Source of the DNA: G965205255 sp965205255
GTDB lineage: Bacteria > Pseudomonadota > Gammaproteobacteria > Pseudomonadales > Endozoicomonadaceae
Reading direction: 5' to 3'
Assembly: GCA_965205255.1 (NCBI GenBank)
Contig: OZ242051.1
Span: forward strand, 2,666,001 to 2,730,000
DNA: 64,000 nucleotides
The position numbers and the translations under genes were made by a program. Positions 36,759 through 48,885 of the stretch are shown here, in pieces (within the stretch, counting starts at the first letter, position 1; the number at the start of each line of letters is the position of its first letter). The notes under the pieces are model-generated. The model did not search any database, was not told the origin of the DNA, and saw only the letters and a list, made by a program, of their open reading frames with translations.

Positions 36759-39599
36759 ATGCAAGAAAGTGTCATGCGACGGATGTGGGGTTCCTCTTTT
36801 ATTTCAGGAGGAAATGTTGCATATGTTGAGAGATTGTATGAACAATATTTAAGTGATCCAGCTTCAGTCCCAGAAGAATGGCGTGCATATTTCGAAAAGC
36901 TCCCCTCTGTAAATGGTGTGGGAGATGTTGATGTTTCTCATGCAACAATACAAGAGCGATTTCGTTTATTTGGGCAAAAAAAACACCGCACAATACTAGA
37001 TAGAATCAACGATGAAAGCTCTTTTCATGATAAAAAACAGGTATGCATTCAGCAAATTATCAATGCTTATCGGGTGAGAGGACACCAAAATGCCCAGCTT
37101 GATCCTTTAGGACTAATGACGCGTGAAGTAGTGCCTGATCTGAGTATTGAGCACTATGGGTTAAACCCAGCTGATTATGATGAGGTTTTTCACACAGGTT
37201 CTCTGGCAGGTTCAGATAAAGCAACGCTAAAGGAAATAGTCAAGCGGTTAAAGCAAACCTATTGTGGTAGCATCGGTGCTGAATTTATGCACATTGTTGA
37301 TAGCACCGAACGTCAGTGGTTTCAACAACGTCTGGAAAGCATGAGTGGAAACTACGGTTATTCTAATGAAGAGAAAAAACATATTCTTGATCGTTTAAAT
37401 GCCGCTGAAGGGTTAGAAAAATATTTAGCAGCTAAATACCCTGGCACTAAAAGATTTGGGCTTGAAGGTGGAGAAAGTCTAATTCCTCTGATGGACGAAA
37501 TGATTAATCGTTCAGGCTCCTACGGTGTGCAGGAAATAGTTATAGGTATGGCACACCGAGGTCGTTTGAATGTGCTTGTTAATATTTTGGGTAAGAAACC
37601 TTCTGAATTATTTGAAGAGTTTGAAGGCCGTCGTAAAATATCACACGGATCAGGAGATGTTAAATATCACCAGGGGTTTTCATCAGATGTGCAAACTAAA
37701 GGTGGTGCAGTTCATTTAGCTCTTGCTTTTAATCCCTCTCATCTTGAGATTGTCAGTCCTGTAGTAGAAGGTTCTGTTCGTGCCAGGCAGGATCGTCATC
37801 AGGATACTGAGCGCGAGAAAGTAATACCTGTCGCCATTCATGGTGATGCTGCGTTTGCAGGTCAGGGTGTAGTAATGGAGACCTTTCAAATGTCTCAGAC
37901 TCGGGCTTATAAAACAGGTGGAACTATTCATATCATTGTGAATAACCAAGTTGGATTTACTACTAGCCGAAGAGATGATGCTAGGTCTACAGAGTATGCA
38001 ACAGATGTTGCCAAAATGATTCAGGCACCCATACTTCATGTCAACGGAGATGATCCGGAAGCAGTTGTTCATGCGATTCGTTTGACAGTTGATTACAGAA
38101 TGACCTTCAAAAAAGATGTTGTTGTTGATTTATTTTGTTATCGTCGTCTTGGTCATAATGAGGCGGATGAACCTTCTGGTACTCAGCCCTTAATGTATCA
38201 ACAAATTAAAAAGCAACCAACTGCACGCAGGAAATATGGTGAGTCACTGGTTGCTTCTGGCGTAATATCTAAAGAAGAAGACAGTGCTATTTCTATGCAT
38301 TTTAGAAAATTACTGGAATCAGGAAAATCAGTAGTAGCTAGTTTTTTGCCTAAACCGCAATCGCGCAAACAGGCAGACTGGCTGCCTTATATTGGGCAAA
38401 AGTGGACAGCTCGTCATGACACCACTATACCTTTGAGTCAACTGCAGGAATTAGGAAACAAGATTGCTTATATTCCTGAAGGGTTTGTTATTCAGCGGCA
38501 AGTGAATAAAATTATTGAAGACAGGCGAAAAATGGTAGCCGGATCTTTGCCTCTTAACTGGGGCATGGCTGAAATGCTTGCCTATGCAACATTGCTCAGT
38601 GACGGATATTCAATACGTTTAACCGGTCAGGATGTTGGGCGTGGAACTTTTTCTCATCGTCATGCAGTTTTACATAACCAAAAAAATGGCTCAAGTTTTC
38701 TTTCTTTGGCAAATATCAAAAATGATACTTCTGTCCGAGCAGAAATTTATGACTCTTTACTTTCTGAAGAAGCCGTGTTGGCGTTTGAATATGGTTATGC
38801 AACTACTGCGCCAAAAGAACTGGTTATATGGGAGGCTCAGTTTGGTGACTTTGCCAATGGAGCGCAGGTGGTCATTGATCAGTTTATTACCAGTGGTGAA
38901 ATTAAATGGGGGCGCTTATGTAGTTTAACCATGTTATTACCTCATGGTTATGAAGGTCAGGGTCCGGAGCATTCATCTGCACGCCTTGAACGTTATTTAC
39001 AGTTAAGTGCACAGCATAATATTCAGGTGTGTTTGCCTACCACTCCGGCTCAGGTCTTCCATATGCTTCGCAGGCAGATGCTAAGACCTGTGCGCAAACC
39101 ATTAATTGTTTTTTCACCCAAGAGTTTATTACGCCATAAGCTTGCTGTTTCTTCGCTGGAGGAATTGGCTGAAGGTTCATTTCGTACAGTGATTGGTGAA
39201 ACCGATGATATTAACCCTGATAAAATTACCCGTGCTGTCATGTGTAGTGGTAAAGTATACTACGATCTGATTGAAGCGCGCAGGAAAGCAAAACTTGATA
39301 ATGTAGCAATCATTCGGATAGAGCAACTGTATCCTTTCCCTGTTGAAGAATTGCAGGAGTTACTGGCTTTTTATTATAACCTGAAGGAAGTAGTATGGTG
39401 TCAGGAAGAGCCAATGAACCAAGGCGCTTGGTATTGCAGTCAGCATAATATGCGTCAGGCATTATCATTGCTTGGTTCCAAAAGTGATATAATGCTTGAC
39501 TATGCGGGTCGTGAGGCTTCAGCAGCACCATCATGTGGTTATGTTTCGGTACATATGGAAGAGCAAAGTAAGTTGGTTGCGGATGCACTAAGGCTGTAA
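36759..39599 (+). CDS. sucA: 2-oxoglutarate dehydrogenase E1 component
   Basis: A thiamine-diphosphate-dependent decarboxylase of 946 residues that transfers the succinyl group to SucB lipoyl arms. The N-terminus aligns with the E. coli protein from ATG 36759; the TTG one codon earlier is possible but less likely. Segments GMAHRGRLNVLVNILGKKP, HGDAAFAGQGVVMET, HIIVNNQVGFTTS and RRLGHNEADEP hold the ThDP/Mg and active-site residues; LPHGYEGQGPEHSSARLERY is in the C-terminal transketolase-like half. It heads sucAB-lpd-sucCD. Confidence 0.97.
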   Translation: MQESVMRRMWGSSFISGGNVAYVERLYEQYLSDPASVPEEWRAYFEKLPSVNGVGDVDVSHATIQERFRLFGQKKHRTILDRINDESSFHDKKQVCIQQIINAYRVRGHQNAQLDPLGLMTREVVPDLSIEHYGLNPADYDEVFHTGSLAGSDKATLKEIVKRLKQTYCGSIGAEFMHIVDSTERQWFQQRLESMSGNYGYSNEEKKHILDRLNAAEGLEKYLAAKYPGTKRFGLEGGESLIPLMDEMINRSGSYGVQEIVIGMAHRGRLNVLVNILGKKPSELFEEFEGRRKISHGSGDVKYHQGFSSDVQTKGGAVHLALAFNPSHLEIVSPVVEGSVRARQDRHQDTEREKVIPVAIHGDAAFAGQGVVMETFQMSQTRAYKTGGTIHIIVNNQVGFTTSRRDDARSTEYATDVAKMIQAPILHVNGDDPEAVVHAIRLTVDYRMTFKKDVVVDLFCYRRLGHNEADEPSGTQPLMYQQIKKQPTARRKYGESLVASGVISKEEDSAISMHFRKLLESGKSVVASFLPKPQSRKQADWLPYIGQKWTARHDTTIPLSQLQELGNKIAYIPEGFVIQRQVNKIIEDRRKMVAGSLPLNWGMAEMLAYATLLSDGYSIRLTGQDVGRGTFSHRHAVLHNQKNGSSFLSLANIKNDTSVRAEIYDSLLSEEAVLAFEYGYATTAPKELVIWEAQFGDFANGAQVVIDQFITSGEIKWGRLCSLTMLLPHGYEGQGPEHSSARLERYLQLSAQHNIQVCLPTTPAQVFHMLRRQMLRPVRKPLIVFSPKSLLRHKLAVSSLEELAEGSFRTVIGETDDINPDKITRAVMCSGKVYYDLIEARRKAKLDNVAIIRIEQLYPFPVEELQELLAFYYNLKEVVWCQEEPMNQGAWYCSQHNMRQALSLLGSKSDIMLDYAGREASAAPSCGYVSVHMEEQSKLVADALRL

Positions 39600-39610
39600 T
39601 TGATTTAAAT

Positions 39611-39632
39611 AAAAGGTTAGTTAGACCTTTTT
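39611..39632 (+). terminator. possible intercistronic attenuator
   Basis: A 7-bp stem (AAAAGGT/ACCTTTT, 7-base loop) followed by T residues, 12 bp after the sucA stop and ahead of the 154-bp gap to sucB. The stem is weak, so partial termination or 3'-end stabilisation is more likely than a full stop. Confidence 0.4.
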
Positions 39633-39753
39633 CCTGAGATAGTGTAAGTATTTATTATTTGATAATAGTTGTCTAAATAGTAAAAGGTTTCCGGTATTAG
39701 TGATTAGATGCCGGATGTAAAAGAGATTTAGTTAGGTAAAGGTTCAGAGAAAT

Positions 39754-40956
39754 ATGGCCACAGAAATTAAAGCACCAGCTTTTCCTGAGTCTGTTGCAGA
39801 AGGTGTTATTGCCTCTTGGAACAAACAGCCCGGTGAGTTTTGTGATCAGGATGAGCTTCTTGTAGAAATTGAGACAGATAAAGTAGTGCTTGAAATTGTG
39901 GCTCCTTCTGCAGGTATATTGAAAGAAATCATCAAAAATGTAGATGAAACTATTGAAAGCCAAGAATTAATTGGCTTGTTTGAGGAAGGGGCTGCAGCTG
40001 CTTCTTCAGAGTCTTCTGATAAATCTAAAAAACAAGTTACAGAAAGCGTCCCACACGAAGACGTTATTTTAAGTCCTGCTGCACGTAAAGCTTCCGAAGA
40101 ACTTGGTGTTGATCCTGCTCATGTTGCTGGAACAGGAAAAGGAGGTCGAGTCACCAAAGAAGATATTGTTACTTATGCCAAAGATGCCTTAAAGCCTGCG
40201 AACAGCCCTGTTTCTGAGAAAAAGCCTGTAACGGAATCATTAGTATTAAGTGGAGAAAGAACTGAAAAACGGGTACCAATGACTCGTCTTCGTAAACGTG
40301 TGGCGCAACGTTTGCTTGATGCACAGCACAATGCAGCCATGCTGACAACGTTTAATGAAGTCAATCTTCAGCCGGTGATGGATATTAGAAAGCGTTATAA
40401 AGATGCGTTTGAGAAGCGTCATCAGACTCGCTTGGGGTTCATGTCATTTTTTGTGAAAGCTTGTGCAGAAGCCTTAAAACGTTTTCCCGTCGTGAATGCA
40501 TCTATTGATGGTGATGATATTGTTTATCACGGTTATCAGGATATTGGTGTCGCTGTATCAAGTGAAAGAGGGCTGGTTGTGCCTGTTTTGCGTAATGTGG
40601 AAAATATGAGCCTTGCAGAAATTGAGTCAGGAATTCGTGAATTTGGGGCTAAAGCGCAAGATGGTAAGCTGTCTATTGAAGACATGACAGGAGGTACCTT
40701 TACTGTTTCAAATGGTGGTGTATTTGGCTCCATGCTTTCAACGCCCATATTGAATCCTCCGCAAAGTGCAATCCTTGGGATGCATGCAATTCAGGAAAGG
40801 CCTGTAGCTGAACATGGACAAGTGGTGATTCGTCCTATGATGTATCTCGCATTATCTTACGATCATCGTTTATTAGACGGTAAAGAGGCAGTTTCCTTTT
40901 TAGTGACCATTAAAGAGTTGTTGGAAGATCCTGCCAGAATGCTACTGGATATTTAG
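39754..40956 (+). CDS. sucB: dihydrolipoamide succinyltransferase (E2 of 2-oxoglutarate dehydrogenase)
   Basis: A 400-residue core of the complex. One lipoyl domain (1-80) carries the lipoyl-lysine in [12 protein letters not shown]. An E1/E3-binding domain (about 108-145) has [16 protein letters not shown] and [13 protein letters not shown]. The catalytic domain (about 170-400) ends in [15 protein letters not shown] with the active-site His and Asp. Linkers are Ala/Ser/Lys/Pro-rich. This form uses a single lipoyl domain, as usual for SucB. Confidence 0.97.
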   Translation: MATEIKAPAFPESVAEGVIASWNKQPGEFCDQDELLVEIETDKVVLEIVAPSAGILKEIIKNVDETIESQELIGLFEEGAAAASSESSDKSKKQVTESVPHEDVILSPAARKASEELGVDPAHVAGTGKGGRVTKEDIVTYAKDALKPANSPVSEKKPVTESLVLSGERTEKRVPMTRLRKRVAQRLLDAQHNAAMLTTFNEVNLQPVMDIRKRYKDAFEKRHQTRLGFMSFFVKACAEALKRFPVVNASIDGDDIVYHGYQDIGVAVSSERGLVVPVLRNVENMSLAEIESGIREFGAKAQDGKLSIEDMTGGTFTVSNGGVFGSMLSTPILNPPQSAILGMHAIQERPVAEHGQVVIRPMMYLALSYDHRLLDGKEAVSFLVTIKELLEDPARMLLDI

Positions 40957-40989
40957 CCGGTAGTTTTTATTACATGATCAAAGAAATAG

Positions 40990-42459
<1,470 letters not shown>

Positions 42460-42465
42460 TGTACT

Positions 42466-42634
42466 TGAGTTAGATATATGAGGTCTTATGTTTCAATGGT
42501 TGTATGTATTTTTTACGCATTGCCAGCAACTAACAAAATAAAAGGCTTTATTTTTTCAGGAAAAGGTAGGTAGTTCTCTGGGTAGTAAAACCCTTATAAA
42601 ATAAGATGTATACGGATTTCTTACGTTAAACTCA
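42466..42634 (+). mobile_element. MITE-like element, copy 1 (IS982-type ends)
   Basis: About 169 bp in the lpd-sucC gap, matching 58149-58313. The ends are imperfect inverted repeats (TGAGTTAGATATAT and the complement TGAGTTTAACGTAAG) that resemble the termini of the IS982 copy at 58509-59484 (CTCAGTTCGAT). It has no coding capacity. Confidence 0.65.
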
Positions 42635-42723
42635 GGTTGGTTAATCGATTGATTTTACTGGGTATTTTGGTTTGTACACCGAACAGTATTCTCAATAAAC
42701 AGGTGTAAAGGATATAGAGGCAC

Positions 42724-43893
42724 ATGAATCTTCATGAATATCAGGCTAAGCAGCTGTTAGCCGAATACGGTCTTCCTGTACCGGGTGGCATTGCTTGTGC
42801 AACACCCGAAGAGGTGTTTAATGCAACGAAAGAAATTGGAGGCAACCGCTGGGTTGTGAAAACACAGGTACATGCTGGAGGTCGAGGTAAAGCTGGTGGC
42901 GTTCAGTTGGTTGATACACCTGATGAAGCTAAAGAGTTTGCGCAAAAGTGGCTAGGAAAGCATTTGGTTACTTATCAGACTGATGAAAACGGTCAGCCTG
43001 TCAATTGTATTTTAGTTGAGTCATGTACTGATATTGATAAAGAACTTTATTTGAGTGCAGTTGTTGACCGTTCCAAACAGCGTATAGTTTTTATGGCCTC
43101 AACCGAGGGTGGTGTAGAAATTGAGAAGGTGGCTGAAGAAACACCAGAAAAAATCCTGAAAACGGAAATTGATCCGTTAACAGGTGCTCAGCCTTATCAG
43201 GGTCGAGAGTTGGCGTTCAGGCTTGGACTGAATACTGATCAGGTAAAGCAATTCACTAAAATTTTCATGGGGCTTGCGAAGTTATTTAAGGACTATGATC
43301 TTGCTTTGCTTGAGATTAATCCTTTAGTGGTCAACTCTGATGGTAATATTATATGCTTGGACGGGAAAATTAATATAGACAGCAATGCCCTTTATCGACA
43401 GCGTAAACTAAAGGAAATGCATGACCCCTCACAAGAAGATGAGCGTGAAGCACATGCCGCAAATTGGGAGCTAAACTATGTAGCACTGGACGGAAATATT
43501 GGTTGCATGGTTAACGGCGCTGGCTTGGCAATGGGTACTATGGATATTGTCAAACTTTATGGCGGAGCACCTGCGAACTTTTTAGATGTAGGTGGTGGTG
43601 CGACAAAAGAGCGCGTTTCTGAAGCCTTCAAAATCATTTTGTCTGACGATAAAGTAAAAGCTGTTCTAGTTAACATTTTTGGTGGTATTGTTCGTTGTGA
43701 CCTGATTGCTGACGGTATTATCGGTGCGGTAGAGAAAGTGGGTGTTAAGGTTCCCGTGGTGGTTCGCCTCGAAGGTACCAATGCCGAAAAAGGTTCTAAA
43801 ATTCTGGCTGACAGCGGGTTAAATATTATTGCTGCAACAAGTCTTTCTGATGCTGCAAAAGTCGTCGTCAATGCTGCAGAGGATCAAGCATGA
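42724..43893 (+). CDS. sucC: succinyl-CoA synthetase beta subunit
   Basis: An ATP-grasp subunit of 389 residues that couples succinyl-CoA cleavage to NDP phosphorylation. [20 protein letters not shown] at the start, [17 protein letters not shown] for nucleotide binding, [19 protein letters not shown] and [16 protein letters not shown] (phosphohistidine loop contacts) are hallmarks. It ends with an overlap into sucD (ATGA at 43890). Confidence 0.98.
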   Translation: MNLHEYQAKQLLAEYGLPVPGGIACATPEEVFNATKEIGGNRWVVKTQVHAGGRGKAGGVQLVDTPDEAKEFAQKWLGKHLVTYQTDENGQPVNCILVESCTDIDKELYLSAVVDRSKQRIVFMASTEGGVEIEKVAEETPEKILKTEIDPLTGAQPYQGRELAFRLGLNTDQVKQFTKIFMGLAKLFKDYDLALLEINPLVVNSDGNIICLDGKINIDSNALYRQRKLKEMHDPSQEDEREAHAANWELNYVALDGNIGCMVNGAGLAMGTMDIVKLYGGAPANFLDVGGGATKERVSEAFKIILSDDKVKAVLVNIFGGIVRCDLIADGIIGAVEKVGVKVPVVVRLEGTNAEKGSKILADSGLNIIAATSLSDAAKVVVNAAEDQA

Positions 43894-44762
43894 GCATTTT
43901 AATTAACAAAGACACTAAAGTTATTTGTCAGGGTTTTACAGGTTCTCAGGGAACATTTCACTCTGAACAGTCTATTGCTTATGGCACTAAAATGGTCGGG
44001 GGTGTAACACCTGGCAAAGGTGGTCAGGAGCACTTAGGTTTACCTGTCTTTAATACAGTAAAAGAGGCTGTTAAGCAAACGGGTGCTGAGGTTTCTGTCA
44101 TTTATGTCCCTGCTCCTTTTTGTAAAGATTCAATTCTTGAGGCGGCCAATGGCGGTATCAGGCTGATTGTTTGTATTACCGAAGGTATTCCAACACTCGA
44201 CATGCTTGAGTGTAAAATGCGTTGTGACGAGCTTGATGTCGTGCTGATTGGTCCTAATTGCCCAGGTGTGATTACACCAGGGGAATGTAAAATTGGTATT
44301 ATGCCCGGATATATTCATAAGCCAGGTAAAGTGGGTATTGTCTCCCGCTCCGGAACATTAACCTATGAAGCGGTCAAGCAGACCACAGATTATGGTTTTG
44401 GACAATCTACGTGCGTAGGTATTGGTGGTGACCCTATTGCGGGTTCAAATTTTATTGATATTCTCAAATATTTTCAAAAAGATGATGCCACAGAAGCCAT
44501 TGTCATGATTGGTGAAATTGGAGGAACTGCTGAAGAGGAAGCCGCTGATTTTATCAAACATAACGTCACCAAACCGGTGGTTTCCTATATTGCAGGTGTA
44601 ACAGCGCCGGCAGGTAAGCGTATGGGGCATGCAGGAGCTATTATTGCTGGCGGTAAAGGTACGGCAGACGAAAAGTTTGCAGCTCTTGAAAGTGCAGGAG
44701 TTAAAACTGTCAGAAGTCTTGCAGATATAGGTAAAGCACTGCAAGAAGTCACAGGGTGGTAG
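43890..44762 (+). CDS. sucD: succinyl-CoA synthetase alpha subunit
   Basis: The CoA-binding subunit of 290 residues, phosphorylated on an active-site His. CoA-binding segment [51 protein letters not shown], and the C-terminal [20 protein letters not shown] with the phosphohistidine are all present. It is the last gene of the suc operon, closely followed by a terminator. Confidence 0.98.
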   Translation: MSILINKDTKVICQGFTGSQGTFHSEQSIAYGTKMVGGVTPGKGGQEHLGLPVFNTVKEAVKQTGAEVSVIYVPAPFCKDSILEAANGGIRLIVCITEGIPTLDMLECKMRCDELDVVLIGPNCPGVITPGECKIGIMPGYIHKPGKVGIVSRSGTLTYEAVKQTTDYGFGQSTCVGIGGDPIAGSNFIDILKYFQKDDATEAIVMIGEIGGTAEEEAADFIKHNVTKPVVSYIAGVTAPAGKRMGHAGAIIAGGKGTADEKFAALESAGVKTVRSLADIGKALQEVTGW

Positions 44763-44795
44763 TTTAACAAACTTCGTCGCTTATCATTTAAAAAC

Positions 44796-44836
44796 AAAAG
44801 CCTTCAGTCGTATTTTATTATACTGAGGGCTTTTTT
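44796..44836 (+). terminator. suc operon terminator
   Basis: A 13-bp stem, AAAAGCCTTCAGT facing ACTGAGGGCTTTT with one G-U pair and a 13-base AT-rich loop, ending in TTTTTT. It begins 34 bp after the sucD stop. Confidence 0.9.
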
Positions 44837-45240
44837 GTGAATTTTGAATTGGTCAGACTATTTGAGAGGCTTATGTCTGGTTCCCACGAATAGAATGTTG
44901 TAATGGGTAGTGTCAATAACTCTCTGTTTGTTCAGGATGAAAAACATTATTCATATGTTCTTGATATGGATAAAAGCTTGTTATAGGTATTACAAATACA
45001 CCTTAGGTGGAATAACCCCCAAACAAAAGCTTGAATAAATGAACTCTACTTTTAATGGCGGTTAATAATGGGGAGATTACCCTGTGCGCAGCCACAGAAT
45101 CTACTGGATGCGGCGACTGAACACAAGATGACATGACAAGAAAGTGTATAGTTATCAAAGTCTTTACCAAGATTAAGCTGTAGTAACTCAAACCTGTTCT
45201 GTTTAACTCCTGCCTTAGCCGGAGTGCACTTTATTTTTAA
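44837..45240. other. gene-free region between convergent units
   Basis: About 400 bp with no supportable gene. A TTG-started 62-codon frame on the minus strand (45003-45191) lacks a ribosome site. An ACTCC/GGAGT stem near 45207-45228 lies after the CsgG-like gene but has no T-tract. Confidence 0.5.
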
Positions 45241-46101
45241 CTACTTAATTGCTTTCTGGACTGTCATGGTTACTTTTTTTACAGTTTTCATTGTATCATC
45301 ATGTGCGGGTGCAACTGCTTTAATAATTTTTTTGTTAACAGCCTTGACTACCATGCCTGGCGACACTCTTACGGGGTAGTTCCAGTTTCTATAACCATCA
45401 CGAATTACCTTAACATTGATAACCGTTCCATCTTTAAATGAACCGAAACCATCGCCCGTAGAAATATAAGATCCATTAGCAAAAACCGTAGCATCAGGTG
45501 CTACTTTAAAATTCACTCGGTCCAAAACAGTAGCGGGAGCCGGCTTCAGTGCACCTATTTTATACTGAAACGTCTGATCACCTGCCAATTTGTTTGCAGC
45601 AATACGGACAAGAGTTGTCCAATAATTTGAACCTTCACTGGAATAGGTATGATCCACATCAAAATTCTTTGAATAAATAAGTGTCCCCCTAGTTACATCA
45701 ATCAACTTAATTTGAAGTTCCAGCGTCAACTCAGCTTTTTTTTCTGTAAAGTTGCTAAAATGTACAGAACGGTCAACAGCGTTAGCATATGTTATCTTTG
45801 GAAAAATCAACAATTTAGCACCAGCCATTTTTCCGGACTCCTGCTCACTTTCCTGAGAGACTTTTCCCGTTCGCTGAAATTTAAATTCCTGATCAATTTC
45901 TTTCTGATTATTTCTGTCAGCTAGAGTCACATTCGGAAGATTAACCAAGCTTGTCTCAAGAATGGAGACTATCGAAGCAGGATTAATTTGCACCTTAGTC
46001 AGGTTTTCTGGTTCCTTGATAGCAATAACTACTGCACTGACTGTACCAATACTTCCCCACAGAAAAAGAATAGCAACAACATTTAAAATCATTTTTTTCA
46101 T
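45241..46101 (-). CDS. exported CsgG/LpoB-like protein with C-terminal PEGA-like domain
   Basis: A 286-residue protein with a signal peptide (about 1-24). Residues 30-185 resemble the CsgG/LpoB/DUF799-type fold: an early helix, VNLPNVTLADRNN..., then a KMAGAKLLIFPKITYANA segment, alternating strands (ELTLELQIKLIDVTRGTLIYSKN) and a helix leading to the C-terminus. Residues 200-255 look like a PEGA surface domain (DATVFANGSYISTGDGFGSF then VKVIRDGYRNW). There is no lipobox. It overlaps the upstream lipoprotein by 4 bp, so the two probably act together at the outer membrane. The fold assignment is by pattern only. Confidence 0.6.
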   Translation of the reverse strand: MKKMILNVVAILFLWGSIGTVSAVVIAIKEPENLTKVQINPASIVSILETSLVNLPNVTLADRNNQKEIDQEFKFQRTGKVSQESEQESGKMAGAKLLIFPKITYANAVDRSVHFSNFTEKKAELTLELQIKLIDVTRGTLIYSKNFDVDHTYSSEGSNYWTTLVRIAANKLAGDQTFQYKIGALKPAPATVLDRVNFKVAPDATVFANGSYISTGDGFGSFKDGTVINVKVIRDGYRNWNYPVRVSPGMVVKAVNKKIIKAVAPAHDDTMKTVKKVTMTVQKAIK

Positions 46102-46598
46102 TTTTTAGCCACAGTCACAGGTTTATTGTTGTAATCAATAACGACAGTCTTTTGATGATTAGGATGATAAGTGGTTATTTTATCTGCCTTACCTACCTTG
46201 AACCACTGAGGATTAGCCATTTCGGCGAATAATTTGATATTTCCATCCGTATCACGAAACTTCAGTCTCACCCCTTCATTTTTGTGAAAAGCACCAGTAG
46301 CAGCACCAACAAGGCCCCCTATACCCGCCCCGATCATTGTGGCTTCTCTATTGTCTCCGGCAACTGCACCAAAACCGCCACCTATGACAGCTCCCAATGT
46401 TGCCTGACCTTTAGTCCCTGTGGTGTTTTTGATTTCAACTTTTCTGATATTAAGAATATGAACAGTTTGAATCTGACTGGTTAAATTTAAATCATTCATT
46501 ACAAGCGTATCAGGATATTTGGTGACAGCACAACCAGACATAAGAAGTATCAGAGAACCCCCCAAAAAAAATACTAGTTTCTTATTTTTTTGTAACAT
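46098..46598 (-). CDS. glycine-zipper outer-membrane lipoprotein
   Basis: A 166-residue lipoprotein. The ATG at 46598 is used because GAGGG lies 7 bases upstream; the longer frame to 46634 lacks a site. A lipobox LLMSGC gives Cys23 as the acylated residue. Residues about 66-100 form a glycine zipper (ATLGAVIGGGFGAVAGD, then MIGAGIGGLVGAATGAF) as in the 17-kDa/SmpA-like families. It is the first gene of a two-gene unit with the CsgG-like protein. Confidence 0.7.
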   Translation of the reverse strand: MLQKNKKLVFFLGGSLILLMSGCAVTKYPDTLVMNDLNLTSQIQTVHILNIRKVEIKNTTGTKGQATLGAVIGGGFGAVAGDNREATMIGAGIGGLVGAATGAFHKNEGVRLKFRDTDGNIKLFAEMANPQWFKVGKADKITTYHPNHQKTVVIDYNNKPVTVAKK

Positions 46599-47029
46599 AA
46601 TAACCCTCGAAATAATTTTTGCACAATCGCGCAAGGAAACAAAATATCCATATGTAAACAGAAGACTTTATTTAAAAGATTGTTATTATGCGGTGACTGA
46701 TTACAGAATATTTTTTAAAAACAAGTGTTAATAAACTTCCATAAAACCAGTAAAAGTGAAGTGCAAACAATACGTTAAGGGTTGTCATGGAGGCTGTACT
46801 AGCACTTACACATAAGCTTAACATCTCTTTGACATGGAACAAAGCGCGAGCAGAGTTTTTAGCATAGATAATTCTGGCTATCGTAGAAATGCAAACCCCT
46901 GCCTGTTGCAGCTATGCACGGCCTTCAACAGAGATACCTCATCATCTTCAAGTTACAAACGAATAGAATATTTTTTTCAGAGACTACACTTTTTGTTTGG
47001 GGACAATAGCCAAGCTGAGAGACAGCTTG

Positions 47030-47396
47030 CTACATACCTTGTCTTTTTAGCTGTTCACGTAACTGAGTGAAAATATCAGGTAACAGTCTGCTACCAATCA
47101 GAGTGCGTGTTTTATTAGACGCTATAATCAGACGTTTTTTCATTGAGCGTAAAACCGCAGAACCATTTGGTCCAATTGTTTTCCTGAATAAAACGCTCCA
47201 GCTCACGGTCACTTAAATCTTCCATGAACTGTAGTAACAGATAATTAAACAGCCTAAGCAAACCAAAGTCTTTTTTCGGATTATCCTTTTCGAGTTTTTT
47301 AATCTTTTGGCAACCGATTCAAATGACCACTGGCTGTTAAAACGACGATGAAGCAGGGATCAAATCACCAAGGCAAATACTTTCTGTCTGGTGCAT
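47030..47396 (-). pseudogene. IS5/IS4-type transposase relic
   Basis: From ATG 47396 the frame gives HQTESICLGDLIPASSSF; later frames give KIKKLEKDNPKKDFGLLRL, FMEDLSDRELERFIQENNWT and KWFCGFTLNEKTSDYSV, then TLIGSRLLPDIFTQLREQ. This is the N-terminal third of a DDE transposase of the IS5/IS1182-like kind. Stops and a frameshift break it, and the catalytic domain is missing. I see no gene in the flanking parts of the 46.6-47.8 kb gap. Confidence 0.78.
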
Positions 47397-47813
47397 GATT
47401 CAGGCCAAAAAAAAATTGAAAACGCAAAAAGTGTAGAGTAATTTTCATTATTAAGGGTAGATTTCAACACTCCCCTAATAGGTAAAAGTTGCCACGCTTT
47501 CACGGTGACTGTCAACCGTATTCTACTACACAAACCGGTTGCCCATATTTACCTGTATTGATGTATAGCTAAGATAGCTTTTCACTTACTGCGCTATTTA
47601 ATGAATGAATACTTCAATATTTGAATGTTTATGCCTACGTTATTTTAGAAAATTATTTGTATCTTGTTATTTACAGTAAGCTGTTTGATAAGAGATTATG
47701 CCGTATGAATGGGTTATTGGTGGTTTGTAAATTATGATAGATAATATGTATATCCAAGCAGAAGCATTGGAATGAGAAATGCAATTGAATTTTACTTTTG
47801 AGAGGGATTAGTA

Positions 47814-48509
47814 ATGAGAAGGTTACCTGCTGATGTTATTCAGGTTTGTCCTGCAAATCTCACTAAAGAACAAATAAATACAGTTATTGATAAAGTAAGC
47901 AATGTAATGGTAAGTGCTTTTTATGACTACCCTTATACTGAGTTTGTATTTCCAAAAACTTCATTAAAAAATCTATATCAAAAGAATTTTGAGCGCATAT
48001 TTATTGATTATGTAATGTACAATGGTTTTGTTTATGTCGTGCCTTCCATAGAACAAATCGAAGGAGTTGGATTATGGCTACCTAGTAGCAAGCATATTAC
48101 TTTACTCCGACTAATAAGAACTGCATCTATTAAGAGAACAAGCATCTTTATGTGGAGTCTGTTAGGACGTATTAGTGAAACTATGATGGTTGCAGATGAA
48201 ATGGATAAAGCCAGAGAGTTAGCAATCGCTAATAAACTGTTGCAGAGCGAGCATACCTATTTATTTAAACTCGCTGTTAAAAAAAACAGCCAAGGTAAAG
48301 GGTATGGGAGAAAGTTAATTGAAAAAGGTATATCGGAGTTCCCCGCTCCTTTCTACTTAGAGACGTTTAATGCAGCAAATGTTGCTACATACAAAAAATT
48401 TGGTTTCGAAGTAACGCAGGAACCTAAAGAAATAGCTCAAATCAATGATAGCGAGTTTTTAGTAATTTATCCGATGGCCGGCAGTAGTGACAGGGTCCAA
48501 AACAGTTAA
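47814..48509 (+). CDS. GNAT-family N-acetyltransferase
   Basis: A 231-residue protein with the GNAT fold. The acetyl-CoA motif A is LAVKKNSQGKGYGRKLIEKG (about 160-180), followed by YLETFNAANVATYKKFGFEV (motif B, including the usual N-x-x-x-YxKxGF). An insertion between 75 and 145 differs from the shortest GNATs. GAGAGGGA lies 6 bases before the ATG. The substrate cannot be inferred. It stands alone upstream of the tRNA cluster. Confidence 0.82.
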   Translation: MRRLPADVIQVCPANLTKEQINTVIDKVSNVMVSAFYDYPYTEFVFPKTSLKNLYQKNFERIFIDYVMYNGFVYVVPSIEQIEGVGLWLPSSKHITLLRLIRTASIKRTSIFMWSLLGRISETMMVADEMDKARELAIANKLLQSEHTYLFKLAVKKNSQGKGYGRKLIEKGISEFPAPFYLETFNAANVATYKKFGFEVTQEPKEIAQINDSEFLVIYPMAGSSDRVQNS

Positions 48510-48731
48510 AAACCTTTTACCTCTGTTTGAAAAGAAACAAATTTTGTCCATGAGTGATTTATGAAACAATTCAAAATTATACTTATGTTCAGAAAGAAGT
48601 ATTTGCCAATTCTAAACTAAGCCCGTTACGAAAGAATACGGCTTTTGTCATTTGAAAGTAAGGTTTGAATCATGTTTTCATGTGCACTACCCTAAAAAGC
48701 CCGAATATTTCATAAACATGATAAAAAACAG

Positions 48732-48760
48732 TTGACAACAGGTAAACAGGTTCTTAAAAT
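48732..48760 (+). promoter_or_regulatory. sigma-70 promoter of the tRNA cluster
   Basis: TTGACA (48732-48737), exactly 17 bp, then TAAAAT (48755-48760), about 50 bp before tRNA-Glu. This is close to the consensus for a strong housekeeping promoter. Confidence 0.72.
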
Positions 48761-48809
48761 TCGTGTCCATAACAAGAGGAGTCGCAGACTCTAATTGTTT
48801 TGTCTTTGG

Positions 48810-48885
48810 GTCCCCTTCGTCTAGTGGCCTAGGACACCGCCCTTTCACGGCGGTAACAGGGGTTCGAGTCCCCTAGGGGACGCCA
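48810..48885 (+). tRNA. tRNA-Glu(TTC)
   Basis: Acceptor stem GTCCCCT/AGGGGAC, anticodon arm CCGCC-CTTTCAC-GGCGG, T-loop GTTCGAGTC and an encoded CCA. 76 nt; first of three tRNA genes. Confidence 0.97.

Noticed and set aside
45003..45191. 62-codon minus-strand frame starting TTG with a short hydrophobic N-terminus
   Set aside because: No ribosome binding site, no family pattern and no coupling to a neighbour; it more likely arises by chance in a gap.
46834..47070. 78-codon plus-strand frame upstream of the IS5-like relic
   Set aside because: Partly overlaps the transposase relic on the opposite strand and has no ribosome site or recognisable pattern.
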